DNA of 64,000 nucleotides, from contig JAGDZO010000005.1 of NCBI GenBank assembly GCA_049115815.1, positions 372,001 through 436,000 of the forward strand, in the 5' to 3' direction. The position numbers and the translations under genes were made by a program. The DNA comes from Marinoscillum sp049115815 (GTDB taxonomy: Bacteria; Bacteroidota; Bacteroidia; Cytophagales; Cyclobacteriaceae). Of the stretch, positions 33,731 to 43,140 are shown in pieces (positions within the stretch are counted from its first letter, which is position 1; each line of letters starts with the position of its first letter). Below the pieces are notes generated by a model that saw nothing but the letters and a program-made list of their open reading frames with translations, was not told the DNA's origin and searched no databases.

Positions 33731-34366
33731 ATGAAGAATCTATTAAGTATAGTAGTCATACTGCTTTTGGTATTTACCTCTGCGGTAGCTCAAGAAAAAG
33801 AAAAAAATAAGGGAAAGGCTAAGGAGAAAATCGAGAAAGCAAAGGAAAAGATCAAGAAGGCTGGAAAAGAGGTTGAAGAAGAACTTGAGGATCTAGGGGA
33901 GGAAGTAGACGATGATCTGGATGAAGTGGCAGAAGAAGTCGGCGAGGAAATGGAAGAATTGGAAGAAGGGATTGAAGAAGAAGTCGAAAAAATAAAAAAC
34001 AAGGAGGATAAAGAGAAGAAGGAGAAGAAAGAAAGCAAATCTCAAGGAAACGCCTATGGTAAAAATAAAGGTGAAATGAGCGGCAAGGAATTTGGCGCAT
34101 TGAGATCTGAAGAAGCTAAATCCAAAGCTTCAGCAAAGAAGACCGAGGTGGACGAGGAAATTTCATCTAGCGAGTCCAAAGTCTCCACCACCGAAGAGAA
34201 AATCGCGGCAGCAAAACAAAAGGTGGCGGATCAAAAAGCTAAAGGTGAGCTCAGCGAAGAAGAGGCAAGTAAAAAAGAAGAAGCTATTGCCATGGCAGAG
34301 CAAAAACTTGCTGATCTCAAAGCTAAATTGAGCGCCAAGAAAGCTGAATTGGGTATAGAGGAATAA
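33731..34366 (+). CDS. Secreted Lys/Glu-rich helical protein
   Basis: A 211-aa protein with a signal peptide (MKNLLSIVVILLLVFTSAVAQ) and then almost entirely charged residues. Residues 22-105 alternate Lys and Glu blocks of the kind that forms a single alpha-helix or coiled coil. A short YGKNKGEMSGKEFGALR segment follows, then a second helical region of the type EEKIAAAKQKVADQKA. No known domain. The length of the charged helix suggests a periplasmic spacer. Paired with the small lipoprotein upstream; ended by a terminator. Confidence 0.75.
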   Translation: MKNLLSIVVILLLVFTSAVAQEKEKNKGKAKEKIEKAKEKIKKAGKEVEEELEDLGEEVDDDLDEVAEEVGEEMEELEEGIEEEVEKIKNKEDKEKKEKKESKSQGNAYGKNKGEMSGKEFGALRSEEAKSKASAKKTEVDEEISSSESKVSTTEEKIAAAKQKVADQKAKGELSEEEASKKEEAIAMAEQKLADLKAKLSAKKAELGIEE

Positions 34367-34387
34367 CTCACCTACATCATTTGAACG

Positions 34388-34417
34388 AAAGGCACGAGGA
34401 AGTTTCTTCGTGCCTTT
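34388..34417 (+). terminator. Terminator after the Lys/Glu-rich secreted protein
   Basis: A GGCACGA/TCGTGCC stem with a short loop and a following T5 run; extra pairs (with one G-U) extend it inward. Confidence 0.8.
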
Positions 34418-34470
34418 TTCATTTATTAAGGCTCTATACAACTGAATTAAATCCCTCACCAATACTCACA

Positions 34471-34498
34471 TTGTGAACAATCAAAATCGTTAAGTTTG
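34471..34498 (+). promoter_or_regulatory. Promoter of pyrF
   Basis: TTG at 34471-34473, 17 nt, then TAAGTTTG at 34491-34498, followed by CGGG. This resembles the Bacteroidota TTTG/TAnnTTTG promoter, at slightly short spacing, 17 nt upstream of the pyrF ATG. Confidence 0.5.
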
Positions 34499-34515
34499 CG
34501 GGAAATAGAAGTAAT

Positions 34516-35340
34516 ATGACCCGTCAAGAATTATTTGATCAAATCCTTGAAAAAAAATCATTCCTCTGCGTAGGGCTTGATACTGACATTACCAAAATAC
34601 CAAAGCATCTCCTTGATTCCGAGGATCCTATATTTGAATTCAATAAGCAAATTATAGATGCTACTCTGCCCTATGCAGTAGCCTACAAGCCCAATCTTGC
34701 CTTCTATGAAGCGCAGGGTAGCAAAGGCATTTCCGCTTTGGAGAAAACGATGGCTTACATCCCAAACAATATATTCACCATAGCGGACGCGAAACGTGGT
34801 GATATTGGCAATACCTCCGATCAATATGCCAAGGCATTTTTTGAAAACATGAGCTTTGATTCGGTAACTGTTGCCCCTTATATGGGAGAGGATTCCGTAT
34901 CACCATATTTCAAATACGATGGAAAATGGGCAATTATTCTTGCGGCAACATCTAACAACGGATCATTTGATTTTCAGGAATTGTTGATCGAAAGCTCTAG
35001 TGAAAAACTCTACGAGCGTGTCATCAATGTCAGTTCGAAATGGGGATCGGCTGATAATACCATGTATGTAGTGGGTGCTACCCGACCAGAATCTTTAATA
35101 GGCGTGCGCACTATCATACCTGATCACTTCTTATTGGTACCTGGAGTTGGCGCTCAGGGTGGCAGCCTGGAGCAAGTATGTAAGTTTGGGATGAACAAAC
35201 AATGCGGACTGTTGATCAACTCTTCACGAGGAATCATCTACGCGGGCTCTGGAGAAGATTTTGCAGACGCAGCAGCGAATGCCGCACAGGAAATCCAACT
35301 AAGTATGGCTGAGCAATTACAGCTCAGTTTTGACGAGTAA
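34516..35340 (+). CDS. pyrF: Orotidine 5'-phosphate decarboxylase
   Basis: A 274-aa PyrF of the longer type II group, decarboxylating OMP to UMP in pyrimidine synthesis. Active-site signature: ADAKRGDIGNT with the catalytic Lys-Asp pairs, plus CVGLDTD, AYKPNLAFYEAQG and VPGVGAQGGS. A promoter precedes it. It is followed 59 nt later by the DUF2851 gene. Confidence 0.96.
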   Translation: MTRQELFDQILEKKSFLCVGLDTDITKIPKHLLDSEDPIFEFNKQIIDATLPYAVAYKPNLAFYEAQGSKGISALEKTMAYIPNNIFTIADAKRGDIGNTSDQYAKAFFENMSFDSVTVAPYMGEDSVSPYFKYDGKWAIILAATSNNGSFDFQELLIESSSEKLYERVINVSSKWGSADNTMYVVGATRPESLIGVRTIIPDHFLLVPGVGAQGGSLEQVCKFGMNKQCGLLINSSRGIIYAGSGEDFADAAANAAQEIQLSMAEQLQLSFDE

Positions 35341-35399
35341 CTCAAGTCCTTTCAGACTAACTGATTTGTATTTATCTTAGATGATCTAAGGCACAATAC

Positions 35400-36668
35400 A
35401 TGGACGAGTATTTTCTTCAGTTTCTCTGGAAGTTTCAAAAATTCGATTCCCCTTCCCTCACCTTAACCAACGGTCAGCAGCTACTGGTTTTGAAACCAGG
35501 CTATCAGAACCATCACTCTGGACCTGACTTTCATGAAGCAAAAGTCAAAATTGATGAGTTAATATGGTCTGGATCTGTGGAGATCCATTACAAGGCATCT
35601 GACTGGTACCGTCACCAGCATCAGAAAGATCCAGCTTATGAAAATGTGGTGCTGCATGTAGTGTGGATAGCGGATCAAGACATACTAATAGACAACCAAA
35701 AGGTTCCGACTCTAGAGATGAAGCGAATAGTCAGTACTCAGTTAGAGCAAGACTATCGAAATTATATCAACCAACCGGAAGTCATTAGATGCGGAAATCA
35801 TCTCCATTCCGTAGATAGCATTCAGATAAGGGCCTTGCTTGATAGCGCTCTTACAAGTCGTCTTGAACATAAGAGTAAAGAAATACTGGATCTACTTGCT
35901 CAAAGAGGTGGTGACTGGGAGGCCGTAACTTATCATATCATTGCCAAGAATTTTGGTTTTAAAACCAATGCACATCCTTTTGAGAAGCTGGCAGAGTCAC
36001 TACCCTATGCTGTTGTAAGAAAGTATCATGCCGACTCAACTAAAATGGACGCCTTGATATTCGGCATGGCTGGATTCTTAGAAAGTCCAGTCGATAATTA
36101 TCAGACACAGTTAAGGAAAGAGTTTGACTTCATGGTTAAAAAGCATGGTCTTGATCAAGCACTTTCCAGGCATCATTGGAAGCATGGAAAACTGCGCCCT
36201 GCCAATTTTCCATCAGTTAGACTTGCTCAATTCTCAGCGTTTCTAGCTCACAATAAGGCCATTTTCAATTCCTTAATACTACTTCATGACAAAAAAGCCA
36301 TTCAATCATTTCTAAAAAAACCCGTGAGCGATTATTGGGGTTCCCATTTTGATTTTGGAAAAACGATTGATAAACCAAATACTCTTGGTACATCAAGCAT
36401 AGATCTCATCATGATTAACTCCGCTGTGCCCATATTGGCGGCATATGGGCTTCATCTAGACAATCTCGATTTCATCGATAAAGCGCAATCCATTCTGGAT
36501 GAAATTCGAGCTGAGTCCAATCATATCACCCAAAAATGGTACGGACTAGGAGTAAAAATTGAAAATGCTTCTGATAGCCAGGCTCTCATTCATCAATACA
36601 ACAATATGTGCCTGAAAAAAAAATGCCTTGAATGCAATATTGGAATGTCTATCTTAAACAGACAATGA
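35400..36668 (+). CDS. DUF2851 family protein
   Basis: A 422-aa protein of the Bacteroidota-typical DUF2851. The signature is SGPDFHEAKVKIDELIWSGSVEIHYKASDW near the N terminus, followed by a long helical region and Cys-containing C terminus (CLKKKCLECNIG). No enzyme activity is known to me. Its stop overlaps the next gene's ATG by 4 nt (ATGA), so the two are coupled. Confidence 0.88.
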   Translation: MDEYFLQFLWKFQKFDSPSLTLTNGQQLLVLKPGYQNHHSGPDFHEAKVKIDELIWSGSVEIHYKASDWYRHQHQKDPAYENVVLHVVWIADQDILIDNQKVPTLEMKRIVSTQLEQDYRNYINQPEVIRCGNHLHSVDSIQIRALLDSALTSRLEHKSKEILDLLAQRGGDWEAVTYHIIAKNFGFKTNAHPFEKLAESLPYAVVRKYHADSTKMDALIFGMAGFLESPVDNYQTQLRKEFDFMVKKHGLDQALSRHHWKHGKLRPANFPSVRLAQFSAFLAHNKAIFNSLILLHDKKAIQSFLKKPVSDYWGSHFDFGKTIDKPNTLGTSSIDLIMINSAVPILAAYGLHLDNLDFIDKAQSILDEIRAESNHITQKWYGLGVKIENASDSQALIHQYNNMCLKKKCLECNIGMSILNRQ

Positions 36669-37861
36669 TATTAGAAGCGGTTTATGTACTGGCACTTCTT
36701 GTGATAATCTTATGGCTCAGGCCAAATGATAAACTCAAAAGACTCTATTGGATAGGTATATTCCTCAAGATCAGCTACGGTCTGTTGTTGGGTTACGTCT
36801 ACCTTATTCATCTGGAATCTGGAGATACTTTAGTCTACCATACGCGCGCCACAGAGCTACTAGGTATCTCCTCAGAATCATTTCTTGAATATTTAAGCGT
36901 TCTTTTTACAGCCAATTATCCCGTATTTATGGCAGAGGCTCGAAATGAGCTATTCATCAAAATTGCAAGCGTTTTTTACTTATTCAACAATGGGAACTAT
37001 TGGCTCACAGCATCCACCTTTTCGCTGCTAAGTTTTGGCTCATCCTGGATACTCATCAAGAAAATTCGACAACATTATCCCGGTCATACGCTTGCTTCTG
37101 CCTTTGCCTTTTTATTGTTCCCATCCGTCGCGTTTTGGTCATCTGGCATGCTGAAAGACTCGCTGGTATTTATGTGCATGTGCTACTTGGCATCTATCAT
37201 CATAGAACAAGCCAATCACGAAAAAACTAGTACCCTGAAAATACTATTGACATTCTTGGCACTATTGCTACTCTTCTATCTCAAATTCTACCTCTTTGCG
37301 GTAATAGTATTTGCCATGAGCGCACAGATGCTCTTCGAATATACCCACCTACTTATCCGTTCCAAACTCAACAGACTTTTAGTCTTGGTGATTGGTGCGA
37401 TTCTGTTAGGTGTCTTGGTTTCTTATTCCAATTTTAATCTTCGACCAGGAAACTTACCACAAGCCATATATGACAACCATACTAGCTACGGAACCTCTGC
37501 AGATTTTCAGTTTGATCAATTAGCACCTAGCTACTTAAGTCTCGCCTTACATAGCCCGTCAGCACTCCTCACAGGGCTACTACGCCCATTTCCATGGGAA
37601 GCGAATGCTTGGTGGCAATGGATGACATTTGAAGGGCTGATCATTCTAGTTCTTGCCGGGATCAACTTGGTCTATTATCGAAAATGGCACTGGAGTCCCC
37701 TTATTATTATTGGACTGTTCTGCACTTTATCTCTAATTACTTTTTTGGCTCTTTCTACACCCAATTTTGGATCATTAATTCGTTACAGAAGCATTGCCAT
37801 GCCTTTTTTGACTTACATCCTCCTTATCATCCCGTCTAAACTTTTCCTTTCTAAAGCCTAG
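36665..37861 (+). CDS. Polytopic membrane protein, EpsG/glycosyltransferase-like
   Basis: A 398-aa protein with about nine hydrophobic helices. The start ATG at 36665 overlaps the DUF2851 stop. An early loop contains DTLVYHTRATEL after a helix, and a second loop GNYWLTASTF. The periplasmic acidic motif and the FPSVAFWSSGMLKDS segment resemble membrane glycosyltransferase or O-antigen polymerase-type proteins (GT-C/EpsG). The function is not proven. It is coupled to DUF2851 and followed by an acyltransferase gene. Confidence 0.7.
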   Translation: MILEAVYVLALLVIILWLRPNDKLKRLYWIGIFLKISYGLLLGYVYLIHLESGDTLVYHTRATELLGISSESFLEYLSVLFTANYPVFMAEARNELFIKIASVFYLFNNGNYWLTASTFSLLSFGSSWILIKKIRQHYPGHTLASAFAFLLFPSVAFWSSGMLKDSLVFMCMCYLASIIIEQANHEKTSTLKILLTFLALLLLFYLKFYLFAVIVFAMSAQMLFEYTHLLIRSKLNRLLVLVIGAILLGVLVSYSNFNLRPGNLPQAIYDNHTSYGTSADFQFDQLAPSYLSLALHSPSALLTGLLRPFPWEANAWWQWMTFEGLIILVLAGINLVYYRKWHWSPLIIIGLFCTLSLITFLALSTPNFGSLIRYRSIAMPFLTYILLIIPSKLFLSKA

Positions 37862-37870
37862 TCTTTTCAC

Positions 37871-37878
37871 TAAGTTTG
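37871..37878 (+). promoter_or_regulatory. Candidate -7 box (TAAGTTTG) of the hexapeptide acetyltransferase gene
   Basis: TAAGTTTG matches TAnnTTTG, followed by CAG, 19 nt before the ATG at 37898. No TTG at -33. Confidence 0.35.
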
Positions 37879-37897
37879 CAGCCTGATTTTCAACACT

Positions 37898-38533
37898 ATG
37901 GAGAAACCTGTTATCATATTTGGCGCAAAAGGAATTGGTACCGCCGCTCTTGAAATTTTCAAAAGCAACAATGTTGTCGTTTATGGATTTCTAGAGGATG
38001 ACTCCAATCTTCATGGGACAGAAATCGATGATGTATCGGTACTAGGAAAAACCGATGACCATGGATTCATCAAACTTATAGGTCAGAAAACAGAAGCTTT
38101 CGTAGCTACTGATGATAACACATTGCGTAAGCGCCAAGTCAAGTTGTTGATGGACTCACGAAAAGTGATGCCTACCAACGCCATTCACAACAGCGCGATC
38201 ATTTCTACCTCCGCGGCATTCGGACATGGGAATTTTATAAATGCGGGAGTAATTATAGGATCTGATGCAGTGATAGAGCAACATTGCATTCTACACTCTG
38301 GCGTAGTATTAGAAAGTGGCGTGAAGATCAATGATTTTGTACAAATCGGTGCTGGATCCATCATCAATGCCAATGTAGAGATAGGAAAAGAAGCTTTTGT
38401 GGGGAGTGGTGTGACAATAGTCTCAGGTGTGAAAATCGGTAAGAAAGCTCGCATTGGAGCAGGATCCGTGGTAGTAGCAGATGTAGCAGATGGCGAAACC
38501 GTATTTGGAAATCCAGCTGCGAAGGTTGGATAA
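37898..38533 (+). CDS. Sugar O/N-acetyltransferase, PglD/NeuD-like
   Basis: A 211-aa protein with an N-terminal nucleotide-sugar-binding Rossmann-like domain (VIIFGAKGIGTAALEIF, residues about 4-90) and a left-handed beta-helix of hexapeptide repeats (GHGNFINAGVIIGSDAVIEQ through GNPAAKVG). The order matches PglD/NeuD acetyltransferases of cell-surface sugar pathways. The usual catalytic histidine is not obvious by eye. It is followed by a hairpin terminator. Confidence 0.85.
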   Translation: MEKPVIIFGAKGIGTAALEIFKSNNVVVYGFLEDDSNLHGTEIDDVSVLGKTDDHGFIKLIGQKTEAFVATDDNTLRKRQVKLLMDSRKVMPTNAIHNSAIISTSAAFGHGNFINAGVIIGSDAVIEQHCILHSGVVLESGVKINDFVQIGAGSIINANVEIGKEAFVGSGVTIVSGVKIGKKARIGAGSVVVADVADGETVFGNPAAKVG

Positions 38534-38550
38534 TATTGTATTTTGAATTC

Positions 38551-38577
38551 ACTGAGCCTCGGCTCAGTATTATTATA
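38551..38577 (+). terminator. Probable terminator after the acetyltransferase gene
   Basis: ACTGAGC-CTCG-GCTCAGT, a perfect 7-bp stem, followed by an AT-rich stretch and a T6 run. Confidence 0.5.
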
Positions 38578-38615
38578 TTTTTTATCAAAACACCTTGCTG
38601 AAACAAGGCCAAGTT

Positions 38616-39581
38616 ATGAAAGAAGAATATTTAGTACTTCTATACTATTGTTACTCACACATAGAGGATCCAGAAGCTTATCGTGAGGAACACCACCTGA
38701 GATGTCTCGAGCTCAACCTTAAAGGTAGAATCATCCTTGCTGAAGAGGGTCTCAATGGGACCGTGTCAGGTCTGCGCGAAGACTGTGAAGCTTATATGGA
38801 ATATGTAAAGTCAGATGAGCGGTTTTCCAAGACGGAGTTTAAGGTAGATACGGTTCCAGATCACACTTTTACCAAAATGCACGTGCGTGTTAAGCCAGAA
38901 ATTGTGCATGCCAGCTTGCCACACATTGATCCTACCAAAAAGACTGGAGGCTATATAGAACCAGAAGAATTTCGCAAAATCCTCAAAGAGCAATCGGAGG
39001 ATACAGTGATACTGGATGTAAGATCTAACTATGAGCATGAGGTAGGTAAGTTTAAAAACGCCATAACCCTTGACATTGAGAACTTCAGAGACTTTCCAGA
39101 AAAAGTAAAAGAGCTCGAATCACTGAAAAACAAAAAAGTAATCACATACTGCACAGGCGGCATCAAGTGTGAAAAAGCCAGTGCGTACTTGCTTGATCAA
39201 GGATTCAAAGATGTATATCAGCTACATGGTGGTATAATCAAGTATGGTCTTGAGGCAGACGGAGAAGACTTTGAAGGGAAATGCTATGTCTTTGATAATA
39301 GGTTGACTAAGGATCTGAATAAAGTAAACCCATCTGTCATATCTAGATGCTACGTGACTGGAGAACCGTCTGATCGGATGGTCAACTGTGCAAATCCACA
39401 CTGTAACATTCACATTCCTATGAGCGAAGAAGGTGCTGAGATCTTTGATGGATGCTGCTCTGAGGACTGTAAAAACAATCCAGATACCAGGCAATATGAC
39501 GGTACTGGCTTCTACCAAAAGGAAATGAACGGATACAACCCGTATCGTGGATTGAAAAGAAAACCGACCGAAAAGACTTAA
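38616..39581 (+). CDS. trhO: tRNA uridine(34) hydroxylase TrhO (rhodanese-related)
   Basis: A 321-aa protein of the YceA/UPF0176 family, now known as TrhO, which hydroxylates U34 in tRNA. An N-terminal acylphosphatase-like domain (RIILAEEGLNGTVSG) precedes a rhodanese domain with the active cysteine in TYCTGGIKCEKAS. The C-terminal Cys cluster reads MVNCANPHC and CCSEDC, typical of the family. The ATG at 38616 is chosen over a TTG 21 nt upstream. The nucleoside phosphorylase gene follows by 20 nt. Confidence 0.92.
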   Translation: MKEEYLVLLYYCYSHIEDPEAYREEHHLRCLELNLKGRIILAEEGLNGTVSGLREDCEAYMEYVKSDERFSKTEFKVDTVPDHTFTKMHVRVKPEIVHASLPHIDPTKKTGGYIEPEEFRKILKEQSEDTVILDVRSNYEHEVGKFKNAITLDIENFRDFPEKVKELESLKNKKVITYCTGGIKCEKASAYLLDQGFKDVYQLHGGIIKYGLEADGEDFEGKCYVFDNRLTKDLNKVNPSVISRCYVTGEPSDRMVNCANPHCNIHIPMSEEGAEIFDGCCSEDCKNNPDTRQYDGTGFYQKEMNGYNPYRGLKRKPTEKT

Positions 39582-39601
39582 TTTTCCTTTAAAATTAATG
39601 C

Positions 39602-40459
39602 ATGCCCAAATTTTCAGAAACGGACCTCATCATCAATCCAGATGGGAGTATTTACCATCTCAATCTAAAAGCAGATCAACTTTCTGAGAAGATTATCACT
39701 GTAGGCGACCCGAGCAGAGTTCATCGGGTGTCAAGGCATTTCGAAAGCATAGACTTTGAAATGAACAAACGTGAATTCATTACCCACACAGGCACCTATA
39801 AAGGAAAACGCCTTACGGTAATTAGCACTGGCATGGGCACTGACAATGTAGAGATATTGATGAACGAGCTTGATGCCGTTTTCAATATCGATCTAGACTC
39901 TCGCGAAGCTTATAAGACTCCTAAGAAACTAAAGTTAGTGCGTGTAGGTACTTCAGCTAGTATCCAAGAAAGCATCCCTGTAGGTTCGCACCTGATGAGT
40001 GAATACGGAATCGGTCTGGATCCAATGGCACATTTTTATCAAATGGAAATGAGTACTAAAGAATCGGAGATCTCCAGTAAACTCCAGACTGCTATTGGCC
40101 TTCCTTATTCGCCATATTGTGTGAAGGGATCCGATGAACTTCTTGAGAAATTTAAAAAAGATACCATCTTAGGAAATACAGTCACCTGCCATGGATTCTA
40201 TGCACCACAGGGTCGTGAAATAAGAGTACCTATCAAATACCCTAAGTTGGTCCAAGACCTCAATTATTTCCATGTGGATGATTTCTGGCTGACCAATCTA
40301 GAAATGGAAACTGCTGGCTACTATGCACTCGCAAGGATTCTAGGACACGAAATGATCAGCTTAAATGCCATCATTGCCAATAGAATAACCAACGAATTCT
40401 CTAAAGACCCCAATCAAGTAATAGATGACTTGATCTTGAAAGTCCTAGAAACAATCTAG
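39602..40459 (+). CDS. Nucleoside phosphorylase, uridine phosphorylase-like
   Basis: A 285-aa PNP/UDP family enzyme, phosphate-dependent nucleoside cleavage. Motifs: phosphate-binding VGDPSRVHRVSRHF, ISTGMGTDNVEIL, VRVGTSASIQ, and the substrate-binding NLEMETAGYYALA near the C terminus. Nucleoside specificity (uridine versus purine) cannot be fixed by reading. The gene is convergent with the 93-aa gene, overlapping 4 nt. Confidence 0.9.
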   Translation: MPKFSETDLIINPDGSIYHLNLKADQLSEKIITVGDPSRVHRVSRHFESIDFEMNKREFITHTGTYKGKRLTVISTGMGTDNVEILMNELDAVFNIDLDSREAYKTPKKLKLVRVGTSASIQESIPVGSHLMSEYGIGLDPMAHFYQMEMSTKESEISSKLQTAIGLPYSPYCVKGSDELLEKFKKDTILGNTVTCHGFYAPQGREIRVPIKYPKLVQDLNYFHVDDFWLTNLEMETAGYYALARILGHEMISLNAIIANRITNEFSKDPNQVIDDLILKVLETI

Positions 40460-40737
40460 GATTTCTTATCCTTGAAAACAGCTTCCACAGCTTTTACCAA
40501 CTCATTCAAGGCCTGTGATAAATGACTCTTGGCATCTTGCCACTTGTCCTCATTTTTATCCTTGTAGTCTTCGAAATCAACTTCGATTTTCTCCTTTTTC
40601 TTTTTCAATTTTTGAATCTTCTCCTCTAAATCATCCCGAACATCCGCCCCGGCATGTTTAGCCTCCTCGATCAAAACATCTATTTTCTTTCCTAGTTCTG
40701 CTAGTATATTTTCTACTTGTCCTTTAGTGTTATCCAT
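40456..40737 (-). CDS. Short helical, highly charged protein
   Basis: A 93-aa protein with alternating Lys/Glu helix segments (LEEKIQKLKKKKEKIEVDFEDYKDK) and no signal or membrane segment. It resembles small helical stress or apolipoprotein-like proteins; by composition it could be a coiled-coil. It is convergent with the nucleoside phosphorylase gene (4-nt overlap). No function assigned. Confidence 0.6.
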   Translation of the reverse strand: MDNTKGQVENILAELGKKIDVLIEEAKHAGADVRDDLEEKIQKLKKKKEKIEVDFEDYKDKNEDKWQDAKSHLSQALNELVKAVEAVFKDKKS

Positions 40738-40797
40738 CTCTCATTTAGTTTGTAAGGAAATTAGGGATAAGGTGTAATAAATCCAACCAATGCGATA

Positions 40798-40805
40798 TAC
40801 ATTTG
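40798..40805 (+). promoter_or_regulatory. Candidate -7 box (TACATTTG) of the histidine kinase gene
   Basis: TACATTTG matches TAnnTTTG and lies 16 nt upstream of the histidine kinase ATG. No TTG at -33. Confidence 0.35.
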
Positions 40806-40821
40806 ACTCGATTATTCACCT

Positions 40822-42381
40822 ATGAAATCATTCTCCAACCAAATCACCTTCATCATATCAGCTACTATTCTGCTGCCATTGGTGCTATATGTGGTGTTTG
40901 AAATCTCCAAATTCTCAGAGGGAGAAGAGATGATCGATAAGGTGTACACTGAGCAACTTGATGCAATCATCTTCTCGATCAACCAATTCTCCAATGACAA
41001 TCTTAGCAGCGTTCTCAACAAAGTGGAGGATGAAATAAATGATTCCTTATCCCTGAAGCAAGAAGTATCGTATTTGGAGCTCAGCAATTTTGACGTCTTG
41101 TTTCTGGAAAACATTGAATCCAACAAGTCAAGTATTGAAATCCTCAATCCTGAAATAACTGACACTCAGGCTTTTCTTGATATACAAGACTCGCTTTCGC
41201 GGAATGATGAAGTTCTGAAGATCAAAAAAAGACTTATTCAGTACAAAAAGGGAGGTTATCGAAAGATCGAACCGCAACAATCTTTATTAATTGACAATAC
41301 TCAGTATCAGGTCATTCATGCCGTACTTGAGTACAACCAACAGCCGATCTACTTCATTGGCTTTCTCAATATCAATGAATTTGCAAAGGATGTGTTGGCC
41401 CCTAGACTTCAACAGATCGCTGACCAAAACCTAATTTTATCGCTGACAAGCAAAGGATCCAATGAAGTCATTTGCCAAACCGATAGCCTAAGGACGGAAG
41501 CCATGTTCAAAAAGGAAATGTGGCTATTTCCAGAAATTGAAGTTGGTATCAGATCAAAAAACAAAACCGTAAGGGAACTGGTGAATGAGCGCATGACTTC
41601 CAACTTAGTTGCTCTAGGACTGTTGCTGCTACTACTCCTTATTGGATTTACTTTAATCATCCGAAACTTTAGGAGAGAACTTAAGCTCGTACAGACCAAA
41701 TCAGACTTTGTATCTAATGTATCTCACGAATTACGCACTCCCCTTTCCTTGATTAGCATGTTTGCTGAAACTTTGTTTTTAGACAGAGTTCCTAACCAAA
41801 AAAAACGAAAGGAGTATGAAGAGATTATACTCAAAGAGACCAATCGGCTTACCAACATCGTGAACAAAATTCTTAATTTCTCACAGATAGAAGCTAACAA
41901 AAGAACTTACAACAGAACCGAAACTAACATCAACCAAGTCGTGACAGAACTGCTCCATGACTATGCCTATCATATAGAAAACAATGGTTTCACTTTTGAA
42001 TCCGAGTTGGTGCCAGATATGCCAGATTGCTCTATTGATAGAGATGCACTGTATGAAGCCTTGGTGAATCTTACGGATAATGCCATCAAATACAGTGATG
42101 AGCGTAAACACCTCTATTTTAGAACTGGTAAAAGGGACTCAGCCGTTTTTGTGGAAGTGCAAGACCAAGGAATTGGCCTGAAGTCAGACCAAATCAATCA
42201 AATATTTGATAAGTTTTATCGTGTCACAGATGGAGATGTGCAAACCACCAGAGGCGCCGGACTTGGGTTGTCGCTTGTCCATCACATAATGGAGGCTCAT
42301 CAAGGAGATATTGAAGTGGAGAGTAGTTTGGGTAAAGGCAGTACATTTAGATTAGTATTTAACCTCACAGAAAATGTCTAA
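40822..42381 (+). CDS. Sensor histidine kinase
   Basis: A 519-aa membrane kinase: an N-terminal helix (residues about 7-27), a periplasmic sensor region of about 230 residues, a second helix (LVALGLLLLLLLIGFTLII), then HisKA with NVSHELRTPLSLISMF (about residue 300) and HATPase_c with LTDNAIKYSD, DQGIGL and GAGLGLSLV. It overlaps the response regulator gene by 8 nt. The pair resembles RprX/RprY-type systems of Bacteroidota; the signal is unknown. Confidence 0.94.
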   Translation: MKSFSNQITFIISATILLPLVLYVVFEISKFSEGEEMIDKVYTEQLDAIIFSINQFSNDNLSSVLNKVEDEINDSLSLKQEVSYLELSNFDVLFLENIESNKSSIEILNPEITDTQAFLDIQDSLSRNDEVLKIKKRLIQYKKGGYRKIEPQQSLLIDNTQYQVIHAVLEYNQQPIYFIGFLNINEFAKDVLAPRLQQIADQNLILSLTSKGSNEVICQTDSLRTEAMFKKEMWLFPEIEVGIRSKNKTVRELVNERMTSNLVALGLLLLLLLIGFTLIIRNFRRELKLVQTKSDFVSNVSHELRTPLSLISMFAETLFLDRVPNQKKRKEYEEIILKETNRLTNIVNKILNFSQIEANKRTYNRTETNINQVVTELLHDYAYHIENNGFTFESELVPDMPDCSIDRDALYEALVNLTDNAIKYSDERKHLYFRTGKRDSAVFVEVQDQGIGLKSDQINQIFDKFYRVTDGDVQTTRGAGLGLSLVHHIMEAHQGDIEVESSLGKGSTFRLVFNLTENV

Positions 42382-43069
42382 TATCTTAATCGTAGAAGAC
42401 GAGCCCAACATCCTCATGGGACTAAAGGACAACTTAGAATTCGAACAATTCAATGTAACCACTGCTGCCAATGGACAAGAAGGACTTGATTGTATCTTAA
42501 GTCAATCATTTGATTTGATTTTGCTAGATGTCATGATGCCAAAAATTTCAGGGTTTGACGTTTGCAAATCAGCTAGAGCAAAAGGCATTCAGACGCCCAT
42601 TATATTTCTCACAGCCAAAGGCGAAGAAATAGACAAGGTCTTGGGATTGGAACTTGGTGCGGATGATTACATCACCAAGCCATTCAGCGTACGCGAACTA
42701 ATAGCTAGAGTAAAAGCAGTCATCAGAAGAGCACCAAATACATCTACCGAAGAATCTACGAGTTTGGAAAAAGTAACTATCGGTAACCTAACGGTAGATT
42801 TTAGCCATTATGAAGCTGTGCACAATAGCTTGGGAGCGCAGAAAATGTCACATAAAGAATTTGAGGTATTGCAATATCTGTGTGAGCATCCCAATGAAGT
42901 GGTAAGTAGGTATAAACTACTAGAGGATGTTTGGGGTTATGACAACCAACCCACTACACGTACAGTGGATAATTTCATTCTTAAACTTCGACAAAAAATA
43001 GAATCAAATCTTAATGAACCAAAACACATCATTACCGTACATGGTGCTGGTTACAAACTAATCTTTTAA
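42374..43069 (+). CDS. OmpR-family response regulator
   Basis: A 231-aa protein: receiver domain with D9, D52 (LILLDVMMPKISGFDV) and K in ITKPFSVREL, then a winged-helix Trans_reg_C domain (MSHKEFEVLQYLCEHPNEVVSRYKLL, TRTVDNFILKLRQKIE, ITVHGAGYKLIF). It overlaps its cognate kinase gene by 8 nt and is probably phosphorylated by it. Its target genes are unknown. Confidence 0.95.
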   Translation: MSNILIVEDEPNILMGLKDNLEFEQFNVTTAANGQEGLDCILSQSFDLILLDVMMPKISGFDVCKSARAKGIQTPIIFLTAKGEEIDKVLGLELGADDYITKPFSVRELIARVKAVIRRAPNTSTEESTSLEKVTIGNLTVDFSHYEAVHNSLGAQKMSHKEFEVLQYLCEHPNEVVSRYKLLEDVWGYDNQPTTRTVDNFILKLRQKIESNLNEPKHIITVHGAGYKLIF

Positions 43070-43140
43070 ATGAAGTATTCAATTTTTATTTTAATCATTC
43101 CATAGCTTAATCTTTTATCTCAACACTAAACATCACCACA

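Noticed and set aside
33790..34100. Ser- or Leu-rich antisense frames opposite the Lys/Glu-rich protein
   Set aside because: Low-complexity artefact of complementing Lys/Glu codons.
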